DNA of 64,000 bases from an uncultured Sulfurovum sp. (GCA_902727895.1 CACVAP010000039.1:62001-126000); one strand, 5' to 3'; numbered from the stretch's first letter, positions 54,369-63,393 are shown. Numbers and translations are program-made. The notes: a model not told the origin generated them from the letters alone.

Positions 54369-55373
54369 ATGGCAATACTAAATCCAAACTTTAGGCAATT
54401 AGACATGACCTTACAATTTAATAATATAGATGAAACTAATACTAACTCCACATATAGATTTATTGATTTATTTGCAGGAGTTGGAGGTATTCGTCTTGGA
54501 TTTGAAAATATTTTTAATGAAAAAAGTTCATTTGTTTTTGCATCTGAAATTGATAAATTTGCTCAACAAACATACTCTAGTAATTATGGTCATCTTCCAT
54601 CAGGAGATATAACTAAAATAGAACCTGAAGAGATACCAAGTTTTGATATTTTACTAGCAGGGTTTCCATGTCAACCTTTTTCCAATGCTGGATTAAAAAA
54701 AGGGTTTGAAGATACTCGTGGAACATTATTTTTTGACATCGCACAAATAGCCAAACATCATAGACCTCAAGTACTTTTTTTAGAAAATGTCAAAGGTTTT
54801 AAAAATCATGATAAAGGCAATACATTTAGAGTAGTAAAAGAGACGTTAGAAGAGCTAGGCTATAGAGTTTTTTCAGAAGTTTTAAATGCAAAACACTTTG
54901 GTGTACCTCAAAATAGAGAAAGAATTTATATTATTGCTTTTTTAGACCATAGTATAGAATTTAAATTTCCTGAACCTTTAGAACATGATATTAAATTAGG
55001 AGATATTTTAGAAGAAACTGTAGATAGTAAATACACAATTTCTGATAAGTTATGGGAAGGTCATCAACGACGTAAGAAAGAACATAAAAAAAAGGGAAAT
55101 GGATTTGGATATTGTATCTTTAATGAAGCATCTGAATACACAAGTACTATTAGTGCAAGATATTATAAAGATGGTTCTGAAATTTTGATAGAACAAAAAG
55201 ATAAAAACCCAAGAAAACTCTCTCCAAGAGAGGCAGGACGACTTCAAGGGTTTCCTGATGATTTTAAAATCGTGGTGAGTGATACACAAGCTTATAAACA
55301 ATTTGGTAACTCTGTTGCTGTTCCTGTAATCACCAAATTAGCTGAAGAGATATATAAACATTTAGAAAGTTAA
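54369..55373 (+). CDS. Type II DNA (cytosine-5) methyltransferase
   Basis: A 334-residue m5C methylase with all key motifs: I FIDLFAGVGGIRLGF, IV LAGFPCQPFSNAG with the catalytic Cys, VI LFLENVKGF, VIII FGVPQNRERIYII, and IX/X SPREAGRLQGFP and QFGNSVAVPVI. It protects the host from the convergent endonuclease, whose 3' end overlaps it by four bases. The target sequence cannot be read, but CCNGG/CCWGG-type sites fit the nuclease family. The promoter carries the CAATTTGACAT box. Confidence 0.95.
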   Translation: MAILNPNFRQLDMTLQFNNIDETNTNSTYRFIDLFAGVGGIRLGFENIFNEKSSFVFASEIDKFAQQTYSSNYGHLPSGDITKIEPEEIPSFDILLAGFPCQPFSNAGLKKGFEDTRGTLFFDIAQIAKHHRPQVLFLENVKGFKNHDKGNTFRVVKETLEELGYRVFSEVLNAKHFGVPQNRERIYIIAFLDHSIEFKFPEPLEHDIKLGDILEETVDSKYTISDKLWEGHQRRKKEHKKKGNGFGYCIFNEASEYTSTISARYYKDGSEILIEQKDKNPRKLSPREAGRLQGFPDDFKIVVSDTQAYKQFGNSVAVPVITKLAEEIYKHLES

Positions 55374-56173
55374 TAACTATCAGTAATTAAGCTATGCCAA
55401 AATCCGGTACTTGCTCTCCATTGGGAATATGGTCTTTTATTCCCTTGATACATCCCACTATCAAAAAATACTATTCTTTTTCTAAATAAATCTATCCATG
55501 ATTCATAATTCATTGGATTACCAAAATGGATTGTCTCATATTCATCATTTGCATTTTTTAAACAAGTAAACCAACCTTTTTGATTAAATTTTCGTTCAAG
55601 TTTTAATTTAAGGCTGTCCTTATACCATTTTGCAAGAATAATATTTTCTTTTTTTAAATATTCTGGAATAATTTCATCTTTATTAATTCGTTTATCTTCT
55701 AAAAAACTATAAATAATAACAATATTCTCATCGTTATCCATTGTTAAAAGTTGACCATATTTACTAGTTTGATTATAATAAGTAGGACAAGGAATACCTG
55801 ACCAAGATAACCTTCCATCTTTTAATTCATTCGGTTTACCAAATATTTCAAAAAAATCATCTCTTGTTAAATCATAATCTATATTTGTATTATTTCTTAC
55901 AGGTGTTTTTCCTCTACCATGAATAAAAATATACTCATTAGCTTGCCAATCCCCAAATGTTATTTTTCCAGATGAAGTTTGGTTTTTCATTTCATATCCA
56001 AATAAATCAGGTTCATTATCACCATTATGTTTAATATTCATTTGAGTTTCTAACCAGTGTCCATCTTTACCATCATGCTTTTGATTACTACTTGTAGTAT
56101 CTGATCTTCTTCCTTTAACATTATCATAAAATAGCTTAATAATTTTTTCTTTATCTTGAGGCATCAGATACAT
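55370..56173 (-). CDS. Type II restriction endonuclease (MvaI/LlaMI-like)
   Basis: A 267-residue endonuclease. HDGKDGHWLETQMNIKHNG and EPDLFGYEMKNQTSSGKITF resemble the LlaMI/ScrFI/MvaI-BcnI group, and PD-LFGYEMK is the PD-(D/E)XK centre. The group cuts CC(N/W)GG-type sites, which would match the partner methyltransferase. An alternative ATG at 56164 has better ribosome-binding-site spacing. It is translated after, and overlaps by 23 bases, the controller gene. Confidence 0.8.
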   Translation of the reverse strand: MYLMPQDKEKIIKLFYDNVKGRRSDTTSSNQKHDGKDGHWLETQMNIKHNGDNEPDLFGYEMKNQTSSGKITFGDWQANEYIFIHGRGKTPVRNNTNIDYDLTRDDFFEIFGKPNELKDGRLSWSGIPCPTYYNQTSKYGQLLTMDNDENIVIIYSFLEDKRINKDEIIPEYLKKENIILAKWYKDSLKLKLERKFNQKGWFTCLKNANDEYETIHFGNPMNYESWIDLFRKRIVFFDSGMYQGNKRPYSQWRASTGFWHSLITDSY

Positions 56174-56393
56174 CCTCTTTTAAGAACTCAGCTAAGTCTA
56201 TTTCTAAACCAATACAAAGGTTTTTCAAACTTAAGTAAGAAGGGTTTCTTTTTCCTCTTTCGAGTAAACTAATATATGTTCTATCAAAATCACATTTTTC
56301 AGCTAATTTTTCCTGAGAAATATTTAATCTAGTTCTCTGTATTTTAATTTTTTTTGCAAGTTGGGTTAATAAGTCTTCTTCATTTTTTTCCAT
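56151..56393 (-). CDS. Controller (C) protein of the restriction system, XRE HTH
   Basis: An 80-residue HTH_3 protein: IQRTRLNISQEKLAEKCDFD, RTYISLLERGKRNPSYLSL, then a dimerising last helix. This is the layout of C proteins, which first repress and then activate their own operon to delay the endonuclease until methylation is complete. The overlap with the endonuclease gene and the upstream operators support this. Confidence 0.88.
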   Translation of the reverse strand: MEKNEEDLLTQLAKKIKIQRTRLNISQEKLAEKCDFDRTYISLLERGKRNPSYLSLKNLCIGLEIDLAEFLKEDVSDASR

Positions 56394-56400
56394 AGAATAA

Positions 56401-56442
56401 GTCTACTCTATTGTAGACAAAAGCTCAACGGACAATAGTCAC
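56401..56442 (-). promoter_or_regulatory. C-protein operators and promoter
   Basis: Read on the minus strand, GTGACTATTGTCC (56442-56430) matches the C-box pattern of C-protein operators. It is followed by GTCTAC-N6-GTAGAC (56418-56401), a perfect inverted repeat that contains TACAAT (56416-56411), a candidate -10. The ATG is eight bases after the repeat, so the mRNA would be nearly leaderless, as reported for several C genes. Confidence 0.65.
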
Positions 56443-56465
56443 ATAAGAGTTAATATTCAAGTATA

Positions 56466-57440
56466 TTACTCCTCCCCATTAATCACAATATCCGAATCAA
56501 TCAAGAACAACGAATTATTCACCACAACATCACCCTCTTTAAGTCCAGAGACTATCTGAAAAAGCGTACTAGAGATTCTTTTAGCTTCTATGCGTTGACT
56601 TTTGTACTCACCCTCATACTCTCCTGGAACAAAAACTAAATGTTTATGCCCTTTCGTTACTACAGCTGTTGTTGGTAGCACTAAGTTTGTTGTTTGTGTC
56701 TGTATACTTTTTATGGTGGCGTATGAGTTCGGTTGAATCTTTCCATTTTTGTTCTCAAGGGTAATTCTAAAATCAATGGTTTTATTTACTCTGTCTAGTA
56801 CGGGGTAAATAAAGTCTACCGTAGCACTGTAAACATTTTTGTCTCCCCCTAATGTTACCTGCACTTTTGAACCTTTATGTATGTATGCTCGGTCAGCTTC
56901 GTAAGCTTTTGCCACCACCCAAACAGATGAAAGGTCAGCTAACTTGTAAACTTCCATTCCTTGTTTGACAGCAGAACCTTCTGTAATGCTTTTCTCAATG
57001 ACTATGCCAGAATAAGGTGAATAAAAAGGAAGGTACTTTGAAGCTTTATTAGACTTTTTAATCATGTGAATATTGCGTCTCGACACATCATAGAGTTCTA
57101 ACTTTGTCTCTATGTTCTTAGCCAAAGAACGGCTTACTTTTTTAGCTGAGAGTAGTTCTATCTGTGCTTTATACACCTCTGGAGAGTAAATCTCAAAAAG
57201 TTTTTCACCTTTACGAACCTCATCATAAATATTCGCAGCCCTTAAGCCTCGGATGAATCCATCTTGTGTTAGAGAAACAGTGTACATCTTATCATCTGCT
57301 ATCTGCACATAACCATTGTAAGTTCTACTTTTTTCTATGCTTTGTGTTGTCACTTTTACTGTTTTAACATTAAAAAGCTGTTCAACAGTCACAGCATTAA
57401 CGCCTGTAACTAAAGCAAAAATAATCAATAAGTTTTTCAT
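56466..57440 (-). CDS. RND periplasmic adaptor, CusB-like (second efflux locus)
   Basis: A 324-residue membrane-fusion protein with a signal peptide (residues 1-16), lipoyl half-motifs (RGLRAANIYDEVRKGEKLFE and SPYSGIVIEKSITEGSAVK), an alpha hairpin (about 90-125) and a beta-barrel end (SGLKEGDVVVNNSLFLIDSD). The TolC-like gene precedes it with a one-base overlap. The expected RND pump gene does not follow; instead the restriction-modification module begins 72 bases on. Confidence 0.85.
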   Translation of the reverse strand: MKNLLIIFALVTGVNAVTVEQLFNVKTVKVTTQSIEKSRTYNGYVQIADDKMYTVSLTQDGFIRGLRAANIYDEVRKGEKLFEIYSPEVYKAQIELLSAKKVSRSLAKNIETKLELYDVSRRNIHMIKKSNKASKYLPFYSPYSGIVIEKSITEGSAVKQGMEVYKLADLSSVWVVAKAYEADRAYIHKGSKVQVTLGGDKNVYSATVDFIYPVLDRVNKTIDFRITLENKNGKIQPNSYATIKSIQTQTTNLVLPTTAVVTKGHKHLVFVPGEYEGEYKSQRIEAKRISSTLFQIVSGLKEGDVVVNNSLFLIDSDIVINGEE

Positions 57441-58639
57441 TATCTCTCTCCTAAAAGTTGTCTAATTTGGTTTTCAATTTCCAAAATGGCAAAACGTTTT
57501 TTATTCATGGCTAAAGCATTTTCAGTTTTTTTAGAAAAAAGTTCATAGTAACGTACCAACGAACCTCCAATGCTTAGTTCAGACTTAGCATTGGCAATGA
57601 GTTTTAAAATCTTTTTACGACTCTCTTCTAAAATACCTAGCTCTTGGTGCAAAGCTTGTAGCTCATGTAAAGATATTTTTAGCCCTTGCTCTAGTTGTAC
57701 TTTCGTTTTGTTATAGGTCAAATTCTGAATGTTCACACGTTTCATGGCTTGCACTTTTTGTTTCTCTTGTTTACCATGGGTATACAAAGGATAAGCTACC
57801 GAAAAAGAAACATAATCATTTCGGTCAAAACGTTGGTAATATCCACCCGTAACCGTAATGTCTGCTTGTTCTTTTTGTCGTGCAAGCTCTACACCTTTTG
57901 AAGCCACATCTTTTAAAACAATTGCCATACCAAGTTCAGGACTTTGCTCTGCTATTTGCACTAAAAGCATCTCTATAGATTGTTCATGTAAATTTTGGCT
58001 TGTCACTTCATCTGAAAAAGTATCCAGTTTTAAATTACCTATTAATTCTATTTGTTCTATAGCAATGCTACGACGTTGTAAAGCATTTTGACGTTGCAGT
58101 TCATAAGACTTTTGAAGAAGTTGGGTTTTAATGTACTTATCCACAGAGTTACGTTCAACAGCAGAAAGATTAATAAGTAAATCCATTGGGGTATTTAAAA
58201 AACCAATATAATCATCTAATATTGTTAAAGTTCTTTTAGAATTAGCAGCTGCTATAAATGCTTTTCTAATACCAAAAGCAATGTTCACTTTTAAAGCTTC
58301 TTTCTTTTCTTCTATAAGTTTTAGTTTCTCTTCTTCTATTTGAGAAGCTACTTCAAGCTTATTTGACAAAGGAATGGTTTGAGAAAGTGCTACAAATTGA
58401 TTTTGCATGGCTTCAACATTTCGGCTAAAAGGTTTGTCACTTTGTAGGTCATTTATTCCAGCTTTCAAAATGGGGTCATCCCATAGCGTTTCTATCTCTT
58501 TTTGCTCAGAGACAATGAGTGATTCTTCTTCTAAAATTTGAAGTTGATAATTGTTCTGTATGCTGTAGTCTATGACTTCTTGAAAAGTTTGGGCTTGAAG
58601 TGTTAGAGATAAGGCTAAGAGTGTATAGATTTTTTTCAT
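57440..58639 (-). CDS. TolC-family outer-membrane efflux protein (second locus)
   Basis: A 399-residue outer-membrane factor starting at ATG 58639, with GGAG ten bases upstream. An extension to 58693 would add 18 residues before the signal peptide. Signal peptide 1-17 (KKIYTLLALSLTLQA), then two helical-hairpin repeats rich in Glu/Leu/Gln. Coupled to the adaptor gene. No close sequence identity to the first locus is obvious, so this is a separate efflux system. Confidence 0.82.
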   Translation of the reverse strand: MKKIYTLLALSLTLQAQTFQEVIDYSIQNNYQLQILEEESLIVSEQKEIETLWDDPILKAGINDLQSDKPFSRNVEAMQNQFVALSQTIPLSNKLEVASQIEEEKLKLIEEKKEALKVNIAFGIRKAFIAAANSKRTLTILDDYIGFLNTPMDLLINLSAVERNSVDKYIKTQLLQKSYELQRQNALQRRSIAIEQIELIGNLKLDTFSDEVTSQNLHEQSIEMLLVQIAEQSPELGMAIVLKDVASKGVELARQKEQADITVTGGYYQRFDRNDYVSFSVAYPLYTHGKQEKQKVQAMKRVNIQNLTYNKTKVQLEQGLKISLHELQALHQELGILEESRKKILKLIANAKSELSIGGSLVRYYELFSKKTENALAMNKKRFAILEIENQIRQLLGER

Positions 58640-58709
58640 GGTTATCTCCGATATTATGTAAATGTAATTAAACGGTGCGTTTAAGAAACGCACCTCATAC
58701 TTAAGAGTT

Positions 58710-59108
58710 CTAAAGAATTACAGAAGAAGAATGTTTATATTTTTTACCATCTTTCTCAATAAAAATCTTAACTTGCCATGTTCCACCCATTGAGTAGTTA
58801 ATGTTTCCACTATACTTATCTCCAGCAGCATCTAAAACTTTAATGAAATCCATATAAGGCATTCCTGGCATCTCTGGCATAAACACTTTCATCTCTACTT
58901 TTGCACCTGTCACTGCTTTTCCATTTTCTGTAATAGTAACATTCATAGTGTTATCACCAACAACCAATGGTTTAGCCGAAGAATAAGTCACATCCAAAGA
59001 ACCTGCTTTACCAGACTTTGTAAAACCCTCTGATACTCCTGAGTCTCCACATGCTACAAAAAAGAGTCCTAGTGTTAAAAGTGATACCAATTTAAATAAT
59101 TTTTTCAT
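58710..59108 (-). CDS. YtkA/FixH-like lipoprotein
   Basis: A 132-residue lipoprotein (lipobox VAC at residues 18-20) with an Ig-like beta domain: DVTYSSAKPLVVGDNTMNVT, KVEMKVFMPEMPGMPYMDF, and GTWQVKIFIEKDGK. Met-rich MPEMPGMPYM suggests copper handling, as in relatives from copper operons. It precedes the second tolC gene in the same direction. Confidence 0.75.
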   Translation of the reverse strand: MKKLFKLVSLLTLGLFFVACGDSGVSEGFTKSGKAGSLDVTYSSAKPLVVGDNTMNVTITENGKAVTGAKVEMKVFMPEMPGMPYMDFIKVLDAAGDKYSGNINYSMGGTWQVKIFIEKDGKKYKHSSSVIL

Positions 59109-59181
59109 TTGTTTAATCCTTATGTTTGATAAGGAAGTATAAGTTTTTTTGTGTGTAAGGTGTGTGGAGAGGATTGTTAAA

Positions 59182-60333
59182 TTAAAAACGTAATTGAAAA
59201 ACTGTTCCAGTGCCTACTTTTGATTCAAACTCAATCTCTATGTCATAAGCTGTACAAACTTTATGCACAATGTTCAAACCCAAACCAAATCCCCCTACTT
59301 GATCACTCGCTCGGTAAAACCGTTCATAAATAGATGCTTGGTTTTTCTTTGGAATACCTATCCCCGTATCTTTGATGGTTAAAACATTATCCAGAACACT
59401 AATTTGAATCAAACCATTCATCCTATTATATTTAATCGCATTGTTCACCAAGTTATGAACCAAACGTATAAAACTTTCTTGATCAATTTTAAAGTAAATT
59501 TCATTGCTTTCTTCAAATTCTATTTTTATCTTTTTCTTCTCTGCTAAAAGTGTAAGATAGAGAAGCTCTTTTTTTAGAACCTTATTTAAACAGAGTTCAT
59601 CTACTACTTTCTCTTTTTGACCACCAAGCATTAAGTAGGTCAAGTCTTTATGAATTTCTGAAACCCTTGTAGCAGAAAGCCGAATGCGTTCTAAATTCTT
59701 TTGACTTTCTAATTTTGGCGCATTAAGAGAAAGCATTAACGCTGTAATTGGGGTATTAAGTTCATGTGTACTGTCCTTAATAAAGTTGTCAAGTTGAATT
59801 CTTTTCATCTGTAAAGGTTTAATAAAGAGCTTGGCTAAGAAGTATCCAACAACACTTAAAAAGATATAAACAAACAACAGATAAAGCAATATCTCATACT
59901 TTAATGCACGTATGTAGTGAGCCACACCTTCTTTCTCGATGACAATACTGTTAACACCCAAATGCCCAAAGGTACTATGATCAACCAATATTAGATTCTC
60001 TTGATCTTGATAAAGCTTTTTGGAAAAATCTATATCTATATTAATTGAAGTTACTAACGCTTTATTGTTTTCATCATAAAAGCCTATCTTACCTTGGTAC
60101 TTTGCTACAACATCTTCCAAAGAAAACACTTGTTCACTCATATGTGCATGAATAATTCTCGATGACAAAACAGAAGCATTCACTTGCATCATATTTCGTG
60201 TTTTCTCATAAAAAACCTTGGACTCATTTTCATAAAAGAGGTAAGCAATAATCGCAAATAGCACAAAAGAAGAACTCAAATAAAGTAGTAAAAACTGAAT
60301 AAGAACACGTTTTTCTTCTTTAATTAAATACAT
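59182..60333 (-). CDS. Sensor histidine kinase
   Basis: A kinase of about 383 residues, starting at ATG 60333. Longer starts (to 60369) read back through the response-regulator end. Two membrane helices (about 14-33, 145-168) flank a periplasmic sensor of 110 residues. DHp has the phospho-acceptor His in KDSTHELNTPITAL, and the HATPase shows NLVNNAIKYN, IKDTGIGIPKKN and GFGLGLNIVHKV. It overlaps its response-regulator gene by 14 bases and probably controls the adjacent metal/efflux operon. Confidence 0.9.
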   Translation of the reverse strand: MYLIKEEKRVLIQFLLLYLSSSFVLFAIIAYLFYENESKVFYEKTRNMMQVNASVLSSRIIHAHMSEQVFSLEDVVAKYQGKIGFYDENNKALVTSINIDIDFSKKLYQDQENLILVDHSTFGHLGVNSIVIEKEGVAHYIRALKYEILLYLLFVYIFLSVVGYFLAKLFIKPLQMKRIQLDNFIKDSTHELNTPITALMLSLNAPKLESQKNLERIRLSATRVSEIHKDLTYLMLGGQKEKVVDELCLNKVLKKELLYLTLLAEKKKIKIEFEESNEIYFKIDQESFIRLVHNLVNNAIKYNRMNGLIQISVLDNVLTIKDTGIGIPKKNQASIYERFYRASDQVGGFGLGLNIVHKVCTAYDIEIEFESKVGTGTVFQLRF

Positions 60334-60976
60334 AACCCACCCCTCGAATGGTAGAAATAACACCTTCACCCAAATGTTTTCGTAAAGTTTTTATGTAAGT
60401 ACGTAGTGTTGCTGAACTTGGCGCTGTGTCATAAGACCAAACATTTACCATAAGTGTGTCTGAAGAGAGAACTTCCCCTCGATGTTTTAAAAAATAAGCT
60501 AAGAACTCTCCCTCTTTTTTAGAAAGCTTTATTTCTTTGTTGTCTACTTGTAGTATGTGGCGTGCTAAGTCATAGCTAATACGAGGAGAGATTATAAAGA
60601 CATCAGAAGCATCTATCTTAAACTGGCGTTTAATGTTGTCTATGCGTGCTTTAAGTTCTATCATCTCAAAAGGTTTTTTAAGATAATCATTCGCACCCAA
60701 TTCAAAGCCTTCTGAAACATCTTCAGAACTGTTCATAGAAGTAATAAAAATAGCAGGAGTACTATTACCCAAGGCGCGTAAACTCTTTAAAAGTTCAAAG
60801 CCATTAAGTAAAGGAACATTTACATCTAAGAGTAAAAGGTCAAACTTCTCTTCAAAAAGTAAATCTTCTGCTTCTACCCCATCATAAACCGTTGTAACGT
60901 TGTAATGATATGCTTCAAGATGTTCAACGATGACCTCAGAGAGCATAAGGTCATCTTCTAGAAGCAAAATTTTCAT
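60320..60976 (-). CDS. OmpR-family response regulator
   Basis: A 218-residue regulator: REC domain (about 1-115) with DD near the start, phospho-acceptor Asp in DLLLLDVNVPLLNG, Thr/Lys in FITSM and KKPF. A winged-helix DNA-binding domain spans about 125-218 (LSKKEGEFLAYFLKHRGEVL, TIRGVGYVF). It works with the kinase encoded downstream. Target genes are probably the TolC/adaptor/FixH-like genes nearby (inference). Confidence 0.92.
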   Translation of the reverse strand: MKILLLEDDLMLSEVIVEHLEAYHYNVTTVYDGVEAEDLLFEEKFDLLLLDVNVPLLNGFELLKSLRALGNSTPAIFITSMNSSEDVSEGFELGANDYLKKPFEMIELKARIDNIKRQFKIDASDVFIISPRISYDLARHILQVDNKEIKLSKKEGEFLAYFLKHRGEVLSSDTLMVNVWSYDTAPSSATLRTYIKTLRKHLGEGVISTIRGVGYVFN

Positions 60977-60982
60977 AAGTGT

Positions 60983-61696
60983 TTACACTTCTTCTTGATT
61001 GATGTGTTCTTCTGCACCCTCACTAAGTTTCATAAGCAATACAAGGTTTCTTACAGAGTAAAACTTATCTGAACGACTCCAAAGTAATTTTGAAACAGCA
61101 TCTTGAAGTTCAGGAAATTCTTCATTGTTAATAAGCCCTTCTATTATTTGTTCACCGTTACTTCCATTGGTATAAACTGTTCTAATGGCATAAATATCTT
61201 TAGTCATAGGATAAGCATCTATTGAACTTTTAATAGCATCATACATTGTATCAATCTCAGGAATAACATTGTCAAAATCTTCAAATCCTCTATAACCATA
61301 GTTAGAAATTATAGCTTCGTAACGTTCACCATTAAGATCCCAAATATCTGTTCCCACACCATTTTCAACTTTTTTAGCTTTTCCCCAAAATGCCATAATA
61401 AAAGTATGTAAAACATTGGTTTCAAATTGCTCAAAAGCATTCGCAATCGCATCTTCAGCTGTTGTAGCTTGTGCCACAAATGACTCTACAAAAGAATCAT
61501 TTGGAAACAACATGGTAATGTCTACTTGAATCACCACTGACTCACCAAAATTTTCCATTTCAAATGCTTGTGCAACAACACCAGGGAAAAGACCTTCTAC
61601 AAAAAAATACTCTTCAGTTTGTCCAACTTCCATATCATGTGATTCTAACAATGCTACCAAAAATTCATTAACATCTATATCTAATAATTTACTCAT
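60983..61696 (-). CDS. Cytoplasmic protein of unknown function
   Basis: A 237-residue acidic protein with no signal peptide. Alternating strands and helices (FFVEGLFPGVVAQAFEMENF, TFIMAFWGKAKKVENGVG) show no motif that I know. It lies six bases upstream of the response regulator and is probably co-transcribed with the two-component system. Confidence 0.6.
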   Translation of the reverse strand: MSKLLDIDVNEFLVALLESHDMEVGQTEEYFFVEGLFPGVVAQAFEMENFGESVVIQVDITMLFPNDSFVESFVAQATTAEDAIANAFEQFETNVLHTFIMAFWGKAKKVENGVGTDIWDLNGERYEAIISNYGYRGFEDFDNVIPEIDTMYDAIKSSIDAYPMTKDIYAIRTVYTNGSNGEQIIEGLINNEEFPELQDAVSKLLWSRSDKFYSVRNLVLLMKLSEGAEEHINQEEV

Positions 61697-61749
61697 TCTT
61701 TTACCTTATTTTTTTTTAGAATAGATGATAGTTAAATGTGCCTTAGTAG

Positions 61750-62067
61750 CTACTTCATGCCAGCAAACGCAGTGAATTTTCGTACTTTTAGGTCGGGAAA
61801 AGAGGTTACAATTTGAACTTTAAAATCGGGAAAGCTATCAACTATTTTCCATTTTCCACATGTACTAGGAAAAGAAGAAACAAACTCCACATCTATGTCT
61901 GGAAAAGAATCCACATACTCTATTTTCAAATCAGGAAATGAATCTACAAACTGTACTTTACCATAGAGGGTTATGCCATTTTTTGTACAAGGGGTTGAGG
62001 AATTTGCAGATAATGTTCCTCCAGTAAACAAGATAAGTATACTAAGACTTTTTAATGATTTCTTCAT
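61750..62067 (-). CDS. Exported DSFPD-repeat protein
   Basis: A 105-residue protein with a signal peptide (residues 1-20), then five repeats of about 11-13 residues, each with a (V)xSFP core: VDSFPDLKIEY, VDSFPDIDVEF, VSSFPSTCGKWKI, VDSFPDFKVQI and VTSFPDLKVRK. Alternation suggests stacked short beta strands. Two Cys (about 27 and 71) could form a disulphide. I recognise such repeats only from small hypothetical exported proteins. Confidence 0.65.
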   Translation of the reverse strand: MKKSLKSLSILILFTGGTLSANSSTPCTKNGITLYGKVQFVDSFPDLKIEYVDSFPDIDVEFVSSFPSTCGKWKIVDSFPDFKVQIVTSFPDLKVRKFTAFAGMK

Positions 62068-62259
62068 TTTATTTTTCCTTTCTTATACATCATAGCATAT
62101 AAATTATACGAGATTAAGCACTAAATATACCTACTCTACGTAACCCAAACGCACATATTTTGGGAAAAGAAGCCAATTTATAAAGAATGTTCATTTTTTC
62201 TTCACTTTTTCCTTTCTCAAAAGTATACTTCTTCCCCTAAATACACCTCAGGAATTATC

Positions 62260-63351
62260 ATGCGAAAAATATTGGCTTTTATGTTGCTATTTTCACTTTA
62301 CGGGCAAAGTGAAACATTAAAAATTGGAATCAAACCTTCAGAACCATGGGTTATGTACGACCAAAACCTCAGTGAAGAGAATCGTAAACCCATAGGATTC
62401 AGTATTGACCTATGGAATAAAATTGCTTCAGAACTAAATGTAAAAACAGAATGGGTCTACTTTGATTCAGTAACTGACCTAGTTAAGGCTACAAAAGCAG
62501 AAGAAGTAGATGCCTCTATCTCAGCTGTTACCATTACCTCAGCAAGAGAATCAGACATAGACTTTTCAAACTCTATGTATGAACTCGGTTTACAAGTTAT
62601 GGTAGATGCTGAAAAATCATCAGCAAGTGTTTTAGAGCTTATGGGAAAAGAAATCTCTAAAATGATGACTACCCAAACGGTTTTAATGTTCTTACTCTTC
62701 CTTTTTATCACCATGAATCTACGTTGGTTTGTTGACAAAAGAGATGAAAGTTCTGATCTTTTTTCTAAAAACTATACAACAGGTATTGTAGACTCTTTCT
62801 GGTGGGGAATCACCATGCTCATCACATGGGAAACACCTCCAAGTAAAGGACTGGCTAGAACCATTGACCTTATGTGGCACATTGTGGGAATCTTAGCTGT
62901 AAGTATTTTAACAGCCATCGTTACTTCTGCACTAACAGCACAAGCCATAGGTGGTTCAATTCGTTCAGAAAAAGATTTAGCAGGTAAATTTGTAGCTGCT
63001 GTAGCTACCGATGCACCTCGTCAGTATGTTGAAAAAATAGGGGCAAACGTTGTTCCTGTGAAGACACTAGAAGAAGGAATGGAACTTCTACGTAATGGAA
63101 GTGTAGAAGCGCTGGTTCACGATGGACCAAGACTTGTCTACCTTGCAAACCAATACAACAAAATAGCGAAGAAAAAAGTACTCACCGTTGCACCATTTAC
63201 TTTTAACCCTCAAAACTACGGAATTGTATTTCCAACAAGAAGTTCACTTAAAGAACGTGCCGATAGAGAATTGTTAAAACTACGTGAAGCAAATGGATTG
63301 GAAAACAGTTTCCATGAAGAGTTAAAGCAAAAATGGTTGAAGAATAATTAA
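62260..63351 (+). CDS. Prokaryotic ionotropic glutamate receptor-like ligand-gated channel
   Basis: A 363-residue protein with the order S1 - TM1 - pore - TM2 - S2. S1 (about 20-118) is a periplasmic-binding-protein-like lobe (KIGIKPSEPWVMYD, GFSIDLWNKIASEL). TM1 is about 138-157, and the pore helix is DSFWWGITMLITWETPPSKG (179-197). TM2 is about 203-230, and S2 about 238-345 has ATDAPRQYVEKIGANVV. GluR0-type relatives have TVGYG in the pore; here TWETPPS takes its place, so ion selectivity is probably not that of a K+ channel. The ligand is unknown; amino acids are likely. Confidence 0.85.
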   Translation: MRKILAFMLLFSLYGQSETLKIGIKPSEPWVMYDQNLSEENRKPIGFSIDLWNKIASELNVKTEWVYFDSVTDLVKATKAEEVDASISAVTITSARESDIDFSNSMYELGLQVMVDAEKSSASVLELMGKEISKMMTTQTVLMFLLFLFITMNLRWFVDKRDESSDLFSKNYTTGIVDSFWWGITMLITWETPPSKGLARTIDLMWHIVGILAVSILTAIVTSALTAQAIGGSIRSEKDLAGKFVAAVATDAPRQYVEKIGANVVPVKTLEEGMELLRNGSVEALVHDGPRLVYLANQYNKIAKKKVLTVAPFTFNPQNYGIVFPTRSSLKERADRELLKLREANGLENSFHEELKQKWLKNN

Positions 63352-63367
63352 ATTATTCTTCAACTAA

Positions 63368-63393
63368 GATTCAATAGCCTTAGCTATTGAATC
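63368..63393. terminator. Hairpin between the channel gene and sbcC
   Basis: A perfect 11-bp stem GATTCAATAGC / GCTATTGAATC with a CTTA loop covers the sbcC stop and lies 16 bases past the channel stop. It serves two convergent genes. Confidence 0.65.

Noticed and set aside
56466-57440. Adaptor truncated by the restriction module
   Set aside because: The C-terminus is complete for the family; only the neighbouring pump is missing.
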